Of a stretch of DNA of 64,000 nucleotides, positions 23,642-36,000 are shown piece by piece. Source of the DNA: Lithospermum erythrorhizon (lineage: Eukaryota; Streptophyta; Magnoliopsida; Boraginales; Boraginaceae); contig JADFUC010000750.1 of assembly GCA_019722365.1 (NCBI GenBank), positions 806,001-870,000 of the forward strand, given 5' to 3'. The number at the start of each line of letters is the position of its first letter. The first letter of the stretch is position 1. Under the pieces are notes generated by a model that saw only the letters and a list, made by a program, of their open reading frames with translations, did not search any database and was not told the origin of the DNA. Position numbers and translations under genes: made by a program.

Positions 23642-26319
23642 TCACTTGGCATTGGTGAACACATTGTCTTGAGATTGGTTCATAAAACTTCCCACATAAT
23701 TCCCAAAGGAAAAACTATTCCCTGGATTGTTCTGTTGGAGCATTTCAAGTGTGTAGGGTGCTTGGCTTTGAGTTGTTGGAGGCCTAATACTTCTCATTGG
23801 AATGGCAGCGGGCCGTATTGCCATGCCTGCATTGTTGTTAGCGTTGCTTGATGCCAACCTGTTCCCGCTACCACGAGCAGCAGGGACATCATGGTTGTGC
23901 TTCCCCTCGTAGGTTGTTATCACTGATCGTATATCGTTTGATGCACGTTCAACGTGTTTCCTCACTGGACAGCCAGGGGAGGTGCACTTGTAATAGCTCC
24001 TGGATAGGAAACATAAGTTATAGTACTTTGAAATCCAGTAACAATGTCAGTCAAATTAGGTAAACTTCAAGTAGAAAAAGCGGAGATATTATAGAACTCA
24101 TTGGTAAATGTAAATGAAATGGACATTAAGAAAACAATATTTTCTTCAATTGGCCATTGATTTCATTCTCATCAATCAAACGAACAATCTCTTTAGTTAT
24201 ATACATAAGAAGTTCGGCAAAACATTCTCACTTGCTTATAAATCAATCAATCTTTAATAATTATGAATTAGGTCAGAAAAGCAGCAATCGCAATGGCGTT
24301 AGACAAGGATGCTCAAGTACTTGCACCAAAGCATCTTTCTTCAAAGGAAATCTTGAAAGCTAAGAATGTGCTTATAGACTTTCATAATAGTACCAGTATC
24401 TTTCCCATAATTGTCTAATTGTATTTTTGTACTAGATAAAGCATAATAGTCGATAGTATATAATTAATTAAGCTAATAGAATAGTTCCAATATGTTAAAT
24501 TCATCATAATGAGAGCTCTATATACCTTGGATTAGGATTGCCCTTGACAACTTTTTGGCCATACTTTCTCCATCTATATCCATCATCAAGAATATCAATA
24601 TCACTTGTGGTTTGGACTACAACTCTTGGCTCCCTAACAGTTTTATTCCCTGGTGCACAAATCCCTTCACTATCACATTCTGTCTTCCTGGAAAATAAAA
24701 ACAGTAATCAATCATCAATCAAACTTTGACTAAATATAATTAATGCAAATCATCAAATAAGTTAAAGGGTGCATAAAGTTACCATCTTTTAGCATCAGGT
24801 TCATCATCATCAAAATCACCCCTTCTTCCTGAATTACCCTGATCAAACTCATAACCATCTCCAATCGACACCGATGAATTCTCAGCTGTTACAACTGAAT
24901 CCATTTGTCCAGTAGCATTTGAGCCATATGATTGATCTTGAACATCCTTTTCTTGAGCATTATATGAAGCCAACGATGAAGATCCTCGAGTAGCTTGAGG
25001 CTTAGGATGATTATGTGAACCCTTATAAACAATCTCAGTGATCTGTCCCTCTAAAGACATCTCTACTTTCTTCTTAGTAGGGCAATTAGGAAATGTGCAT
25101 TTGTAATAACTTCTTGGATTTTCACTCCCTTTCACTTGTTTCTGCCCATACTTTCTCCAATTGTAGCCATCATCTGATGACTTTCTTCCCTCCTTCAAAG
25201 TCAATGATGACTGATTGTGTTGATTAAAACCAGATTGAATTCCACCTTTTTGACAACTTGTTTGAAATTCTGATATCACAATACCATTTTGTCCATCTTG
25301 ATTATTAGCTGGTTCTTGATAGTTCCATGCTAATTGAGGCTGAAAATTCAGCAAGATTAGATTTTTCTTAATCATACAGATAAAAAATGAAAAGGGTTTT
25401 ATGATCAGAGAAAAAGAGCCTGAAATAAATCAAGCTACAATCTTTATCATACCTGATTTGTTTGAGCAGTGATATTAGCTGAATTTTTTTGTGTTTGGAA
25501 AGAAAAATCTGAGTAGTTTTTCTCTTCATTCTTAACACCTTGCTGGTTTTGGTTGCTGCTAGCATTGTTTTTCCAGTTGAAAGATGAATATGGAAAGGAC
25601 CCTGTAGTTGGTGATGGAAGAAGCTGCAAATGATCATAAAACAAATAAATTTCGACAATAACATAAGAACAATCATAACCGGATTGAATCATCGGAGATC
25701 GTAAACATGTGCCAACGCCTACGAAGAATCTCCCACCTAAGGTAAGAAACTAAGGGGTTGGTGCTGCTTAGATTCTCCCGCTTCCTAACGGAGGTAAGAA
25801 GCTAGGGCTGGTTAGTATGCAGCCATACAGTGTAATAATAGTGAAGTTGTTTTCTAATTGATCCGAGATTAAAATATAAACACTATCTACTATCTACTAC
25901 TTCACAGTAAACATAAAACATAGTTATTGTAATGAATTATTTTAATTTATTTCATCATATCGAAGAGAATAAAAAAATCTCTAAAAAAACTTAAGTAAAC
26001 ATACATGTGAGCCAGAGAGCAAAACAGGAGAGTCCAGGAAGTCGGTAGGACTCAAGCCATGTGGTATAGCAAAGTAAGAAGAAGGAGAAACAGGAGGTGG
26101 AGAGAGGGGGAGAGTAGGTGGTGAAAGTGACTTGAATTTTGGGACAGAGCCAATTCTATCACCAAATGATGAACTTATGCTAGAAGAATTAGTATTAGTA
26201 GTCATAAGAAAATGATCAGAAGACAAAAGGTCCATGAAAGAGCTTGACATCATATTGGAAGATGTTGAAAATGAGCAGTTTGATGATGGAGCCTCTATAC
26301 TTCCTGAAGACTCGGCCAT
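23642..26319 (-). CDS. WRKY33: group I WRKY transcription factor, WRKY33-like (5 exons)
   Basis: Minus-strand exons: 26319-26005, 25623-25453, 25339-24783, 24687-24526, 23999-23642; 1563 bases, 520 residues, nearly the length I recall for Arabidopsis WRKY33 (519). There are two WRKY domains, each WRKYGQK followed by C-C-HxH zinc ligands: residues 223-229 (then YYKCTFPNC...HNH) and 387-393 (then YYKCTSPGC...HNH). The intron inside the second domain, after PNPR, is the conserved plant WRKY position. The N-terminus has clustered Ser-Pro sites ([27 protein letters not shown]) after a basic VPKFK patch, as in WRKY33, where MPK3/MPK6 phosphorylate them. The family binds W-boxes (TTGAC) and controls pathogen responses such as camalexin and ethylene genes. 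Exon 3 ends in AGATG and joins exon 4 as [14 protein letters not shown]33 orthology is likely; the close paralogue WRKY25/26 group is the alternative. Confidence 0.92.
25725..25806. repeat. imperfect ~45-bp direct repeat in WRKY33-like intron 1
   Basis: AGAATCTCCC...GGTAAGAAACTAAGGG at 25725 and AGATTCTCCC...GGTAAGAAGCTAGGG at 25770 are diverged tandem copies. The flanking sequence could belong to a SINE, but I could not demonstrate that. Confidence 0.5.
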
Positions 26320-26403
26320 TTCTTAAGCTTTCTTCGTTTCATAAATTCTTGAATGAAAGAGGGGGGGGAGGGAAAGTAATGTTATATGATGATAAACATT
26401 TGG

Positions 26404-26411
26404 CTTTTATA
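26404..26411 (-). promoter_or_regulatory. TATA box of the WRKY33-like gene
   Basis: The minus strand reads CGTATAAAAGCC about 85 bases upstream of the ATG. This places transcription start near 26375. Confidence 0.6.
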
Positions 26412-26846
26412 CGTATCTAATGTATATCTATGTTTATATGTGCATTTTCGGACAAGTTTAATGTGTTGTTGACTGTAGAAAATGAAGAAAAGGGAAATAA
26501 TTGTTACAATTACGTAATATTATTATATAAGCAGATGATTGCACAAAGATATGATCATTTAATAGAAGTTGAGTTTTATTTTTCAAAATTTATATTGGAC
26601 AATGATAGTTCTTAAAGTTATAAATTTGTTATACAATATATGATATTCCCTTTTCATCGTTAATTTATAAAAAAAAATATAATATTTTCTCCTATCAATA
26701 TTAGTATTCCATACAAAAATTATTTTTGCATCAATATTAATTTTGAAAATTATGTGTAGAACAAATTTTAACTCCAATGACTTGTTAGTATATATCAATA
26801 GAAACTCAATAAACTATTTGTGAATTGTGAAGGATGAGTTTTGAAT

Positions 26847-27082
26847 GGTCAAAGTTGGTGGGCTTGATTGAGGTGGGTGCAGATGAAGGTGGGCATATAA
26901 AAAGGTCTCAAATGTCGCAATTGGTAGATAGATAGACCCCACCGTGAGGATATTTGAGTCTGAACACGTCACCTCCTTGGTTTTTTTTTTTTTAATCCAT
27001 TAGAACATGTGCAGCTGGGATCATTTAGGATGTCAAGAGGGAATCATTTCACACATCAAGTTATCAATCGAAATTGGGTCAA
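26847..27082 (-). promoter_or_regulatory. candidate W-boxes upstream of the WRKY33-like gene
   Basis: TTGAC cores on the minus strand lie at 26847-26852 (TTGACC), 27032-27036 and 27077-27082 (TTGACC), 530-760 bases upstream of the ATG. Autoregulation through W-boxes is established for WRKY33-type genes. The last two fall in a dispersed repeat, so their role is uncertain. Confidence 0.4.
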
Positions 27083-27590
27083 ATTTAACACCAAAATGAC
27101 TTATCAAATTTTGATCAGTACCTTTTTTTACACCCAAAAGTGGGCCCTGTACAAATCCAATAAAAAACAAAAAAAATTTTGCCAACAGATAAAAATGATT
27201 GGCCACCTTTTTTCACTTCAATTTAAAATCTGCTTTTGCACACACTAAGCAAAAAAAAAATGATGTCACTATTTTTTTTTCGAAATTCTCCAGAATGTTC
27301 TGTGTCATACATTTACACACAAAAAAATTAAGTTTCTTTTTATGTATGTTTTTATTATGTACGTATCAGCCTCAAAATGATTTAATAATATCAAGGCTAT
27401 TTTAAAAATTATAATATTATTTATTTTATTAAAAATATTATGAGTTTTTTGAAATTCAAAAAAAAAAATATTTTGTCAAATTTAATTACTTTTTATGTCA
27501 ATTGTTGTAGTAATTATAAATTTTAATAAAATTATATACTTAAATAAAAGAGAAAACTAAAAACGTGAGCAGTGTGATATTGCTGAATGG
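26990..27590. repeat. dispersed repeat, copy A (partner at 58.4-59.3 kb)
   Basis: Shares ordered blocks with 58390-59270: GTGGGCCC then an AAAAAACAAAAAAA tract; TTGCAC...TAAGCAAAAA; CACTATTTTTTTT; TATGTATGTTTT-TTATTATGTA; TATAATATTATTTA; AAAATATTATG...TTTGAAATTCAAAAAAAA. Looks like a non-autonomous element family. TIRs and superfamily are not resolved. Confidence 0.55.
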
Positions 27591-27969
27591 ATGTTGAAAT
27601 ATAGTTAATTGACATCCCCGAATTTACTCCCTCACCTATAAATGTCAGAAAAAGTCACACAAGTATTTGAGAGTCATGTTCTGGATGACAAGTAGTTAGT
27701 TGTCAAATTCCGACTAATCATGACTGGCCTTACATGTACCTACTTCTTTAAATTATGGACATATTAATATTATCATTGTATAAGGCTAAACCTATTTCCG
27801 AAAGAAAGTTATACGCATATCGACGAAACGCTATTTTCTTTGCATCTTTCTCAGCGTCAAACTCGGGGCTCGGAAGCTGCCCCGACCATCTATTCTCACT
27901 TCAGACCGATTTATCCCAGGCGCCGGTTCCCACCCCTTTTGTTGTTACTACTCCCTTGGTTTTCGGGTA
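27591..27969. other. intergenic between dispersed repeat and hAT element
   Basis: A GC-richer patch at about 27840-27965 (ends GGTTTTCGGGTAGCG) may be part of, or adjacent to, the hAT element. The 71-codon open stretch here has no domain. Confidence 0.35.
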
Positions 27970-28596
27970 GCGCAATGTCCGGCTCGTCCGGATATTAGTA
28001 GGGCCATATCAATCCGAATTTGATATCGGATATATCCCATCAATCAAGTACTGAGTTCGGGTGAAAAATTGGATCCGGGACCGGACCGGATATTACCGGT
28101 CGGATACCCGGACCGAACCGATAAACAATGTCGGATCATAATAACCGAAAAATGTATCCAAAAACCGACCGAAAGTATCCAACATTAACTGATAAAGTTT
28201 AACTCAATGTCAACACTCATAACAGTACAAATAATAATCCAGGCCTCAGAAGCACTTCATCATTGGCAAAATTCAAAAACACTACATTGTCGAATTGAAA
28301 CCTGCATTTAATAACAAAAATACCAAATAACTAAGTATCCAACATATAACATATTAGTTATTACATTTCAATGAAGTTCTCTCGTAATGTAATCTCATCA
28401 TTGCGCCAGCTGTTAGCAGTGCATTTGGAATGTCAAGAAGTTCGCAAAGCTAGCTGACTAAAATGATAGCCAAAGGGTCGCCTCTTTGCGGGTTGTTCGA
28501 GCTACGAATAACAATACAAGATGAAAATTTGAAAAGGTGAAAACATAAACCCAAAGAAACGTAAAATTTAACCAAGAATTGGAGATTTTGAATACT

Positions 28597-31083
28597 TACA
28601 ACACTTTCGAAGTTGTACCCCTCTTAAGACCATACATCTCCTTAATCCACCGCCCCACAAAGAAGCATTTCCCCGACGCTTTTGTTTTCATAGAAGCCTG
28701 CTTTTGATCAATAATCCTTGCCCGCACTAAACGCTGATTCTCGCTAAATCGTGGTAAATCGGAATGATATAATATCTTTGGCCAGTTTACTAGTTATTAG
28801 TCAGGGATATTTGGCTTCATTAGCTATCCACCAAGTAAGGACATCAAATTTAATCCTCGCGACAATTTTTAATGGAACCTCATCAAGATAATACTCAAGA
28901 TCCGACTTGTACTATTAATGCCCCCTCATCAGCTTAAGGAACATTTCAAAATTCCTTTTCCCAACTAAGTTTCAAGCAGTTTCGTCCCACCTTCATTCAG
29001 ATTTGATCTTTCGAGCATCATTAGTTTTGAAGGATTGTTCATAAAGTTTAAACAAGGACCACAACTTGTTTGACAAATCCTCTTCACATGTTTTAGCTTC
29101 ATTACCATTCGGATACAAGAAAGGATAACCCCATTTTATAAAAACCATCTTATACCTAATGCAACAATGACATGAACTGCATCAGAATGGTAGAATAGAT
29201 AGCAAGGCAACAACATCAAATTATTATCAATTCATCATTCATAAAGTTCATTATCAGCTGACATTTGAATAGACAACAATCCGCATTAGGCAACAATCCG
29301 CAATATTAGGCAACATTAGGCAACATTATGTAACATTTCACAATAGGCAAAAAATCCGTATTAGGTAACAATAGGCAACAATCCGTAATATTAGGCCACA
29401 TTAGGGCAACATTATGCAACATTTCCTGCCAGAAAACAATCCATATTAGGCAACAACTGCACCGAATGAGAATAGGTAAATAATAGGCAACAATTCATAA
29501 TCGAATAGGTAACAATAGAGAATCGCATTAGGCAACAATAGCAACAATAGGCAAAAATGATATAATTATATTTTGATCAAGTACGCACCAATTGAAATCA
29601 AAACATTACTGGGGTCCAATATTTGCTCATATTTCTCAAATTTCATTTTGATTTGGTAAGTAAGTTTGCAAATAAGGTTTATCTGACCCCCCACTGTGTT
29701 GATCCAATAACACCTTCACTCTATATAACTCAGCCAAAAATAAATTCACAGTTGGATAAGATGTACCACTAATGATTTCAGTAACATCATTAAACACTTC
29801 CAGAAATGTGCATATATCATACACAATCTCCCAATCATTGTCAGCAGGCAAGTAGTGGACAAATGCAATATTCTCTTCTGCAAATCTAGGCCAGACATCT
29901 TTGTAAAAGAATGCAAGTGGGATGTAACATCAACTGTAGAATTCCATCTAGTTTTAACATCCAAAACTAGTAGCCTACCCTCTAGTTGTAACTCATCAAC
30001 AATCTTTTAGCTTTACACCCGGCTTTCAAAATTTAAAGTAAACACCTACACCATTCCTAATTTTATCAATAATAAAGGTGTTTGATTATATCAAGTCCAT
30101 CCTCAACTAACAAATCTCGTAATGTGTGCACAACACCTAACATGAAACAAGCTTGGCCATCAAGCAGGTAAGTTTCTTCTATTAGTAAAGTCACCAACCT
30201 CAAATTACAATTATCATTGCCTCGAAGCATCACAATCAAAGAATAGAAACTACTTATCCCAATTTGCCAATCATCCATTACCCTGCTAACAATTCCTCAG
30301 CCAACCTCCTGCACGAAGCTCGAGGAACATTAAAAAAAGGCTAAGCAACTCTTTTATGCGTATGTCATTCAGAGTCTATTAAACGCGCTATACCATATAA
30401 CCTATTCTTTTGTTCACTGCATCACACCATAAACTCCAAGAGTTAAACTAATCCTATTCACTCAAAGACATTGCTTTTTCATCTTAATCCTTCCTCATCA
30501 CAGATAACAAGTCTCACAATCATTTTTAACTGTGTGTCTAGTTATCCTCTGGTACCAAGGATAAATTTCTTTCAAGAACTTATTAAAAATAACACCTTCC
30601 ATTATAAGAAAAGGAAATTCATGACCCAAAATCATATGAGCAACAAGCTCTCTAAGCTTAGCATGATTTTACTTTCATGATGCAAGATTAGGAATACTAG
30701 CATCACCAACATCTAGACTTAAACTGTAAAGGTTCTTTGTCACTGTCCCTTAAATGCAACTTCCTTTGCAAACAAATCTCCAAATATTTTTTTGGCATTT
30801 GAAGTACTTTTATATTTTTGATCAACAGAATAAAGAGCACCACACCATTTTGCACTTTATATTTTTAGTGCCATCAGACGGGTAATTAAATCCACCGTAC
30901 GCACAACGGACTTCTTAGCCTTTGGCCCCTCCCATAGTCGAAGCACTACGCGGTTCCTCCAAAGCTTCGCAACTCGACCAGAGCGGTCAACTATCAGCGA
31001 TTCTCAAGCATTCCAAATCTTGTATCTCCCCCACCTCAATTCCATCAATAGTCTCAGATTACATCATCATCAAATTCATCCAT
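28597..31083 (-). pseudogene. hAT transposase relic (BED zinc finger to dimerisation domain)
   Basis: Read on the minus strand in order: a possible start MDEFDDDV at 31083, then a stop; BED finger KCK.WCGALYSVDQKYKSTSNAKK (about 30890-30785) broken by a 1-base frameshift; KLRELVAHMILGHEFPF and YQRITRHTVKNDC (about 30650-30510); LLVEDGLDIIKHLY near 30080; LDVKTRWNSTVDVTSHLHSF near 29940; WEIVYDICTFLEVFNDVTEI and SGTSYPTVNLFLAELYRVK (29836-29700); then the hAT dimerisation end SDLEYYLDEVP, KFDVLTWWIANEAKYP and RESAFSAG (about 28915-28710). Several in-frame stops and frame changes mean no full transposase can be made. Motif order matches RICESLEEPER-type proteins. LDP at about 29612 and RYKM at about 29160 should be adjacent, so a 450-bp intron or insertion lies between them. 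Confidence 0.85.
29272..29556. repeat. minisatellite inside the hAT transposase region
   Basis: Irregular repeats of AATAGGCAACAATCCG / ATTAGGCAACATT, unit about 10-24 bases, about 15 copies of the GGCAACA core. It lies between the LDP and RYKM transposase motifs, where an AG acceptor (GCATTAG before GTATAAGATGG on the minus strand) suggests an intron. Confidence 0.8.
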
Positions 31084-31220
31084 GCTCGAGCTTATCAAGA
31101 ATCTTTACAGATGACATAACAAATAAATATACAGTTAGCCTCAAAACTCAAAATTGAATACACAATATTATTTAAACAAGAAATGATGAAATGGAACCTA
31201 ATTCAAATCATTAATCAAAA

Positions 31221-31560
31221 AACCCTAATTCAAACCCTAATTTAAAAAACCTCTAATTCAAAACACCCCTAATTCAAAAAACCCAATTCGAAAATTCCTA
31301 ATTCAAAACCCTAATTGAAAACCTCTAATTCAAAAACCCTAATTCTAAAACTCTTAATTCAAAATTCCTTTGCAATTCAAAACCCTAATTCAAAACCCCT
31401 AATTCAAAACCCTAATTCAAAAACCCCTAATTCAAAACCCCTAATTCAAAACATTAATTCAGAAATTCCTAATTCAAAACCCTAATTCAAAAACCCCTAA
31501 TTCAAAAAATTCCTAATTCGAAAACCCCTAATTCAAAACCCTAATTCAAAAACCTGTAAT
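31221..31560. repeat. CCCTAATTCAAAA minisatellite (telo-box-like words)
   Basis: About 20 copies of a 13-17 base unit AACCCCTAATTCAAAA with variable A and C runs. Many copies contain AACCCTAA, the telo-box word. It lies upstream of the hAT transposase start, inside the element. Confidence 0.85.
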
Positions 31561-32350
31561 TTGTGAAAAAAATTAATTCAATAAATTTCCCTAATTAAAA
31601 ATTCTGAACAAAATTATAACATGCCTAATCTACAATCATCAAAATTTCGAACCCTAATTGATTTCTTTTCTAATTCAAACTCCATAAGTTCAAACTTTCT
31701 ATATACTACTCTCGCCTAATACTATATAAAGATTCAAGAATCAAATATAAACAATCTATCAAATAATCACAAAGTTCTCGGCATTACGCATCCGTTTAAA
31801 AAATTAAAAAATATTAAAACTCAAATATTTGTGTATATTAAAAAAACCACGAAAACAAAACAAAAAACAAAGATTCAGAGACACATACATGTTTTATTTA
31901 ATTATGGTAGATGAAAACCACAAAAAAAATGATTTCGTAATCTGTATGTGGGAAGCATGAGTGGCTGCATGAATCTATCCGTAAAACCCTAAGTGTTTTC
32001 ATATACCCAACCCTATCGGCTTCTCGCGGATTCATCTTGCCATGGATCCTACCATCTGTCCAAATCAAGCATTGGCAAGATTTTACCCGAACCAATCCGT
32101 TATGTCAAATCGGGTCGATATTCGTCCGGCCAACCGGATCGGCTCCCCGGGCGTCATGGGTAATCCGGACGCTAACACTCTAGTTGTGGTCCGGATTCCA
32201 GCGCGGATTTTAATTCCCGGTAGTTTTGGACATGCCCCACTCCTTGCCCGAGTAGGTATTCTTGAGGTGCCTCGTTGGTCCATGTTCTCCTGCGGATGAA
32301 ACCCGTGGGGTTGCGCATCTGGCTGGCCGGAAAGCCGACGTAAGAACCAC

Positions 32351-33088
32351 TTCCGACGCTTGCTGGGCTTTCGGGTGTTTTATAGCCAATTTAATAATTG
32401 AGTTATCGCTTAAAGATACTAAATGGCGAAATGATTTAAAGATTTATGTGAATACTGTGTGTCAGTCTTTTTACGCGATGTCATCACGATCTTAATCGAT
32501 CCGATTGATTTCAGAAATCTTGGCCAAGCTTCATTGAATTTGACTGCAACAATCTTAGAAAAAATAAGTATTGTGTGGTTGGAAAACAGGCCCAATGCAT
32601 ACAAGTGAAGTGATGCAAACTACAGATTATCAACAAAAGAAGTGATGCAAAGTTGCAAACTACTTAGAAAGGAATATGTCCATGTGGTGATGTGGTGGCA
32701 GGAAGTGTTAAGAGTGTTTGATTATTACCATATCTTAAGTATGAGATAAATTTACCAACAAAATCTACCTAGGCTAGTGGTCGACCTCCATTCATTGTAA
32801 TATACTAATTCTAGTAGATTTTATGAGAATCATAGTTAGTGAGGCGAAAAAGATGGAAGAAATGTTAAAACACTGAAATGTCTCTATTAGACGATATCTA
32901 CCATATCGTGGGAGATATTTTGTACTTATTTATTAAACCAAACCAATTTTTCCTACTAAATGGTATCATTTGATGAACCATAAATTTCAACTGAAATCTA
33001 ATTTCCGTGGAAAACTTCAACTAAAATCATTCCCTAGTCAACTTGGCTTGAACGTTGGCTCGAAGGTCCTATGATTTAGTACGAGTGG
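32351..33088. other. intergenic, 3' flank of the FBL3-like gene
   Basis: Covers the edge of the hAT element and the downstream region of the F-box gene. No coding frame, repeat or RNA gene supported. Confidence 0.45.
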
Positions 33089-36000
33089 TCATCTTTCCAA
33101 GTGCAGTTGCCATCCTTTTGGATCAACCTCTGCCTGTCAACAATATAAGTTAACATTAACTGATTAACCATAAGGAGGCCACCTTGTACTTATATCACTA
33201 TATTAGGCTACAAGAAAAATAGTTATACTCATAATGGTTCACGATAAGGAACCTGAAATGCTTTGTTTCTCCAGTGAAATATGCAGCCGCGAGCTTCCAT
33301 ATGCAAGAGCAGAGCTTCAGGAAGTGTAGCTTTAAAACATGTGTGGATCTTTACTTTTCTCAGTCCTCGACATGCCAACACTGCTGCTACAAGGCCATTG
33401 GGTGTTAAACCAGAAACATGCAAGATCGTCATATTCTGCAGGTTGCAGATGCTTGCCAGTGAAAGAAGTCCAACATCTGTGACTGAACAGTATGACAAGT
33501 TTATCTGATGAAGAAATTGCATTCTGTCAGTTCTTTCGCACTTCAACTTTCTGATGTTTTTGCATTTTATACTCTTATCAATATAAACAAGCTACCTGCT
33601 TCAGATTTTGAGAATATTGTGCAAGAGGAAGCATGCCTGTATCATCAATGTTGTGGCATTTTTTAATGTCTATCACTGTAAGTTGCCTGCATCCTCTAGC
33701 AATTGCTGCCAGTCCGACTGAACAGACACGTGGGCAGCCACGAATCTCGATTGTCTTTAACCGGCTGCATATTGATAGAGAGATCAATGAGCTGTTTGTA
33801 ACTTTATCACAATAGGCCATGTTAATCATTTCCAGTGCAGGGCATCCACTAGCAATCGCTGCAATGCCGATATCAGTTATTCCCATGCACCTACAATGAA
33901 TGATAGTATGGTATGAGTATGAACTGTGTTCATTATACTAAAAAGTGAATATGAAACCTGATCAGGTTTAAACTTTCTATGAAATATCCAACTTGGTTAC
34001 AAACTTCTGTAAACTTAAGATTGATTTGCCAAAACTTCGGGAAGACCTGTCCGCTAATTCTTCCAAAAATCACAAATATTGACAAACCAAATAGAACAAA
34101 TTCATCAGTTTTAGTAATACTCGTACCTGTACAAATCAAGTTCAGTCAGCTGCGAACAGGATTTTCCAATATAGGAGAGTCCACTATCTGTGATGCTTAA
34201 GCATATTCCCAATTTTAATATTGAAAGTTTCAATGATCTTGCAATAGACTTCAAACCTGAAGAAACAAAGAATATTATATTATTTCAAGATAAAATTAAA
34301 TCTCCTTCAAACAGAAACCACAATTGGTGGCTAAAGTGCTAAACCTTCATCGTTTATTTTGTTGTCAGTGACATCAAGTTCCACCAGATTATGACAGCGC
34401 TCTCCTATAAGCTGAAAAGCTTCTCCCAGTACCAAACTACAGGACTCCATCCTAAGGGAAGTTATGGCATAGCATGTTTTTGTTAAGTTGTCAATGGCGG
34501 CAAATGTAATCTTGTGGCAACATGTTATATCTAATTTCTGTAACCCATTCTGTTTCTGAACAATGGCGGATAGTCCCTCATCTGTCACTCCTGCACATTT
34601 GCATAAGCTGAGCTCCTCTAAAGATGTGCAGCATTCTGAAATGGATTTCATCCCAGAGCTTGTGACCTGACAACCATCCAGTTTGATAGACCTCAAATAT
34701 GGAAAGTGCTGTAGACTTTTTGCCAGATCCATGGTTACCTGACAGATAATTTTCGTAATTGAGGTCGTCCATGAGCAAAGGGTTACATATACTATGATGC
34801 CAAATAGGAAACCGTGATACAGGTACTCACTCTATGCCCGTATGACAAGCTAAGTTGCCGTAGGTGATCAGAGCCATTTGTTAAAGACGACAGACCAACA
34901 TGGCTAATATTTTGGCAGTTCGCGATATCTAGAATCTGTAGAAACAATGAGTCGCTGAGACAAAAGCCTGAAGAAAGCGAAGTCAACTGAAATAATCATT
35001 AAATGAAAAAGGCACCTCCAATGATTTGCAACCTTGTTCTAGAGTAATAAGGCCTTCATCATCAATACCAGGACAACCCATGAGAATCAACTCCTTCAGG
35101 TGCTGTAGTTTCAAGATGTATGGAAGGCACTTCTCTGTTATCTGCATTATATACACAATGTAGGAAAAGTTCATCAAAAGGATACATGCATATGTTTGAA
35201 TACCTTTTCTAAAAGAACAAACTTATACCCTTATGGTTGATTGGTATCATACGACATAAAACATGGATTTGCCATAAAAGTAAAACAAAACAAAGCAAAA
35301 AAAAAACATACACCAGTACTCAAATGATAAAACAAGAAGTTGTTAGTTCATTCAATCAGTGCCATGACTCGGTGCAGGACAAAGCCAAACAGAGCTTATA
35401 GAATTTAAACAGGTTCAGAGCCGGCATATAAGGTTCAAATAGGCTTCTACTACATTAAACGTGCAAATTCAAATTCAGAAAAGTTATTAAAATATTACAT
35501 CGATTAATTACTGCAACTATATTATAGTCCAACAAACACAACAATAAAGCAACAACTACCAGAAGTATAGCCATATAGTGACAAACTGACAATGAAGAGA
35601 AGATCCATGTCTTCAGATAACAAAGGAAGTATGTGTTACTGTTCAAATGTTCACAATACCATGAAATTTCCTTTTGTATCAGAGAACAAAAAGAATACTG
35701 AAAACAGAAATTTTGAACTCCTCATAAGTGCTAAGTACTTGGTCAAAACATTGATTCCCAGTAAAAACAGCTCAGTCTAATTCACCTAATTATTTCAATA
35801 TTTGTTAACAGTACTTAATAAATGTACTTGAATTATATTTCAAACACTGAAACCAACTATAAAAGACATAGAGGAAGGCATGACATTCATTACCTGCAGA
35901 AATGAAAGATCCAACACCTGAATCTCCTTGCACTTCAAAGCAATCAAATTGATACCCAAATCTCCAATTCTCAGACACCATTTTAAGCAAACAACCCTCA

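Larger units (their letters stand above)
27970..32350 (-). mobile_element. degenerate hAT-superfamily transposon (RICESLEEPER/BED-finger type)
   Basis: GC-rich subterminal blocks with CCGGA/TCCGG words at both sides (about 27975-28150 and 32045-32350) enclose a minus-strand transposase relic and two minisatellites. The size, about 4.4 kb, suits an autonomous-type hAT. Exact ends and the 8-bp target duplication are uncertain. The 8-mer TTTCGGGT occurs near both edges (about 27960 and 32366), but this could be chance. Confidence 0.75.

Noticed and set aside
32042..32299. 85-codon open frame
   Set aside because: GC-rich hAT subterminal sequence with an equally open opposite strand; no domain.
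27960..32374. TTTCGGGT at both edges of the hAT element as an 8-bp target duplication
   Set aside because: The sequences just inside do not form a convincing TIR, and an 8-base match within the allowed range could be chance.
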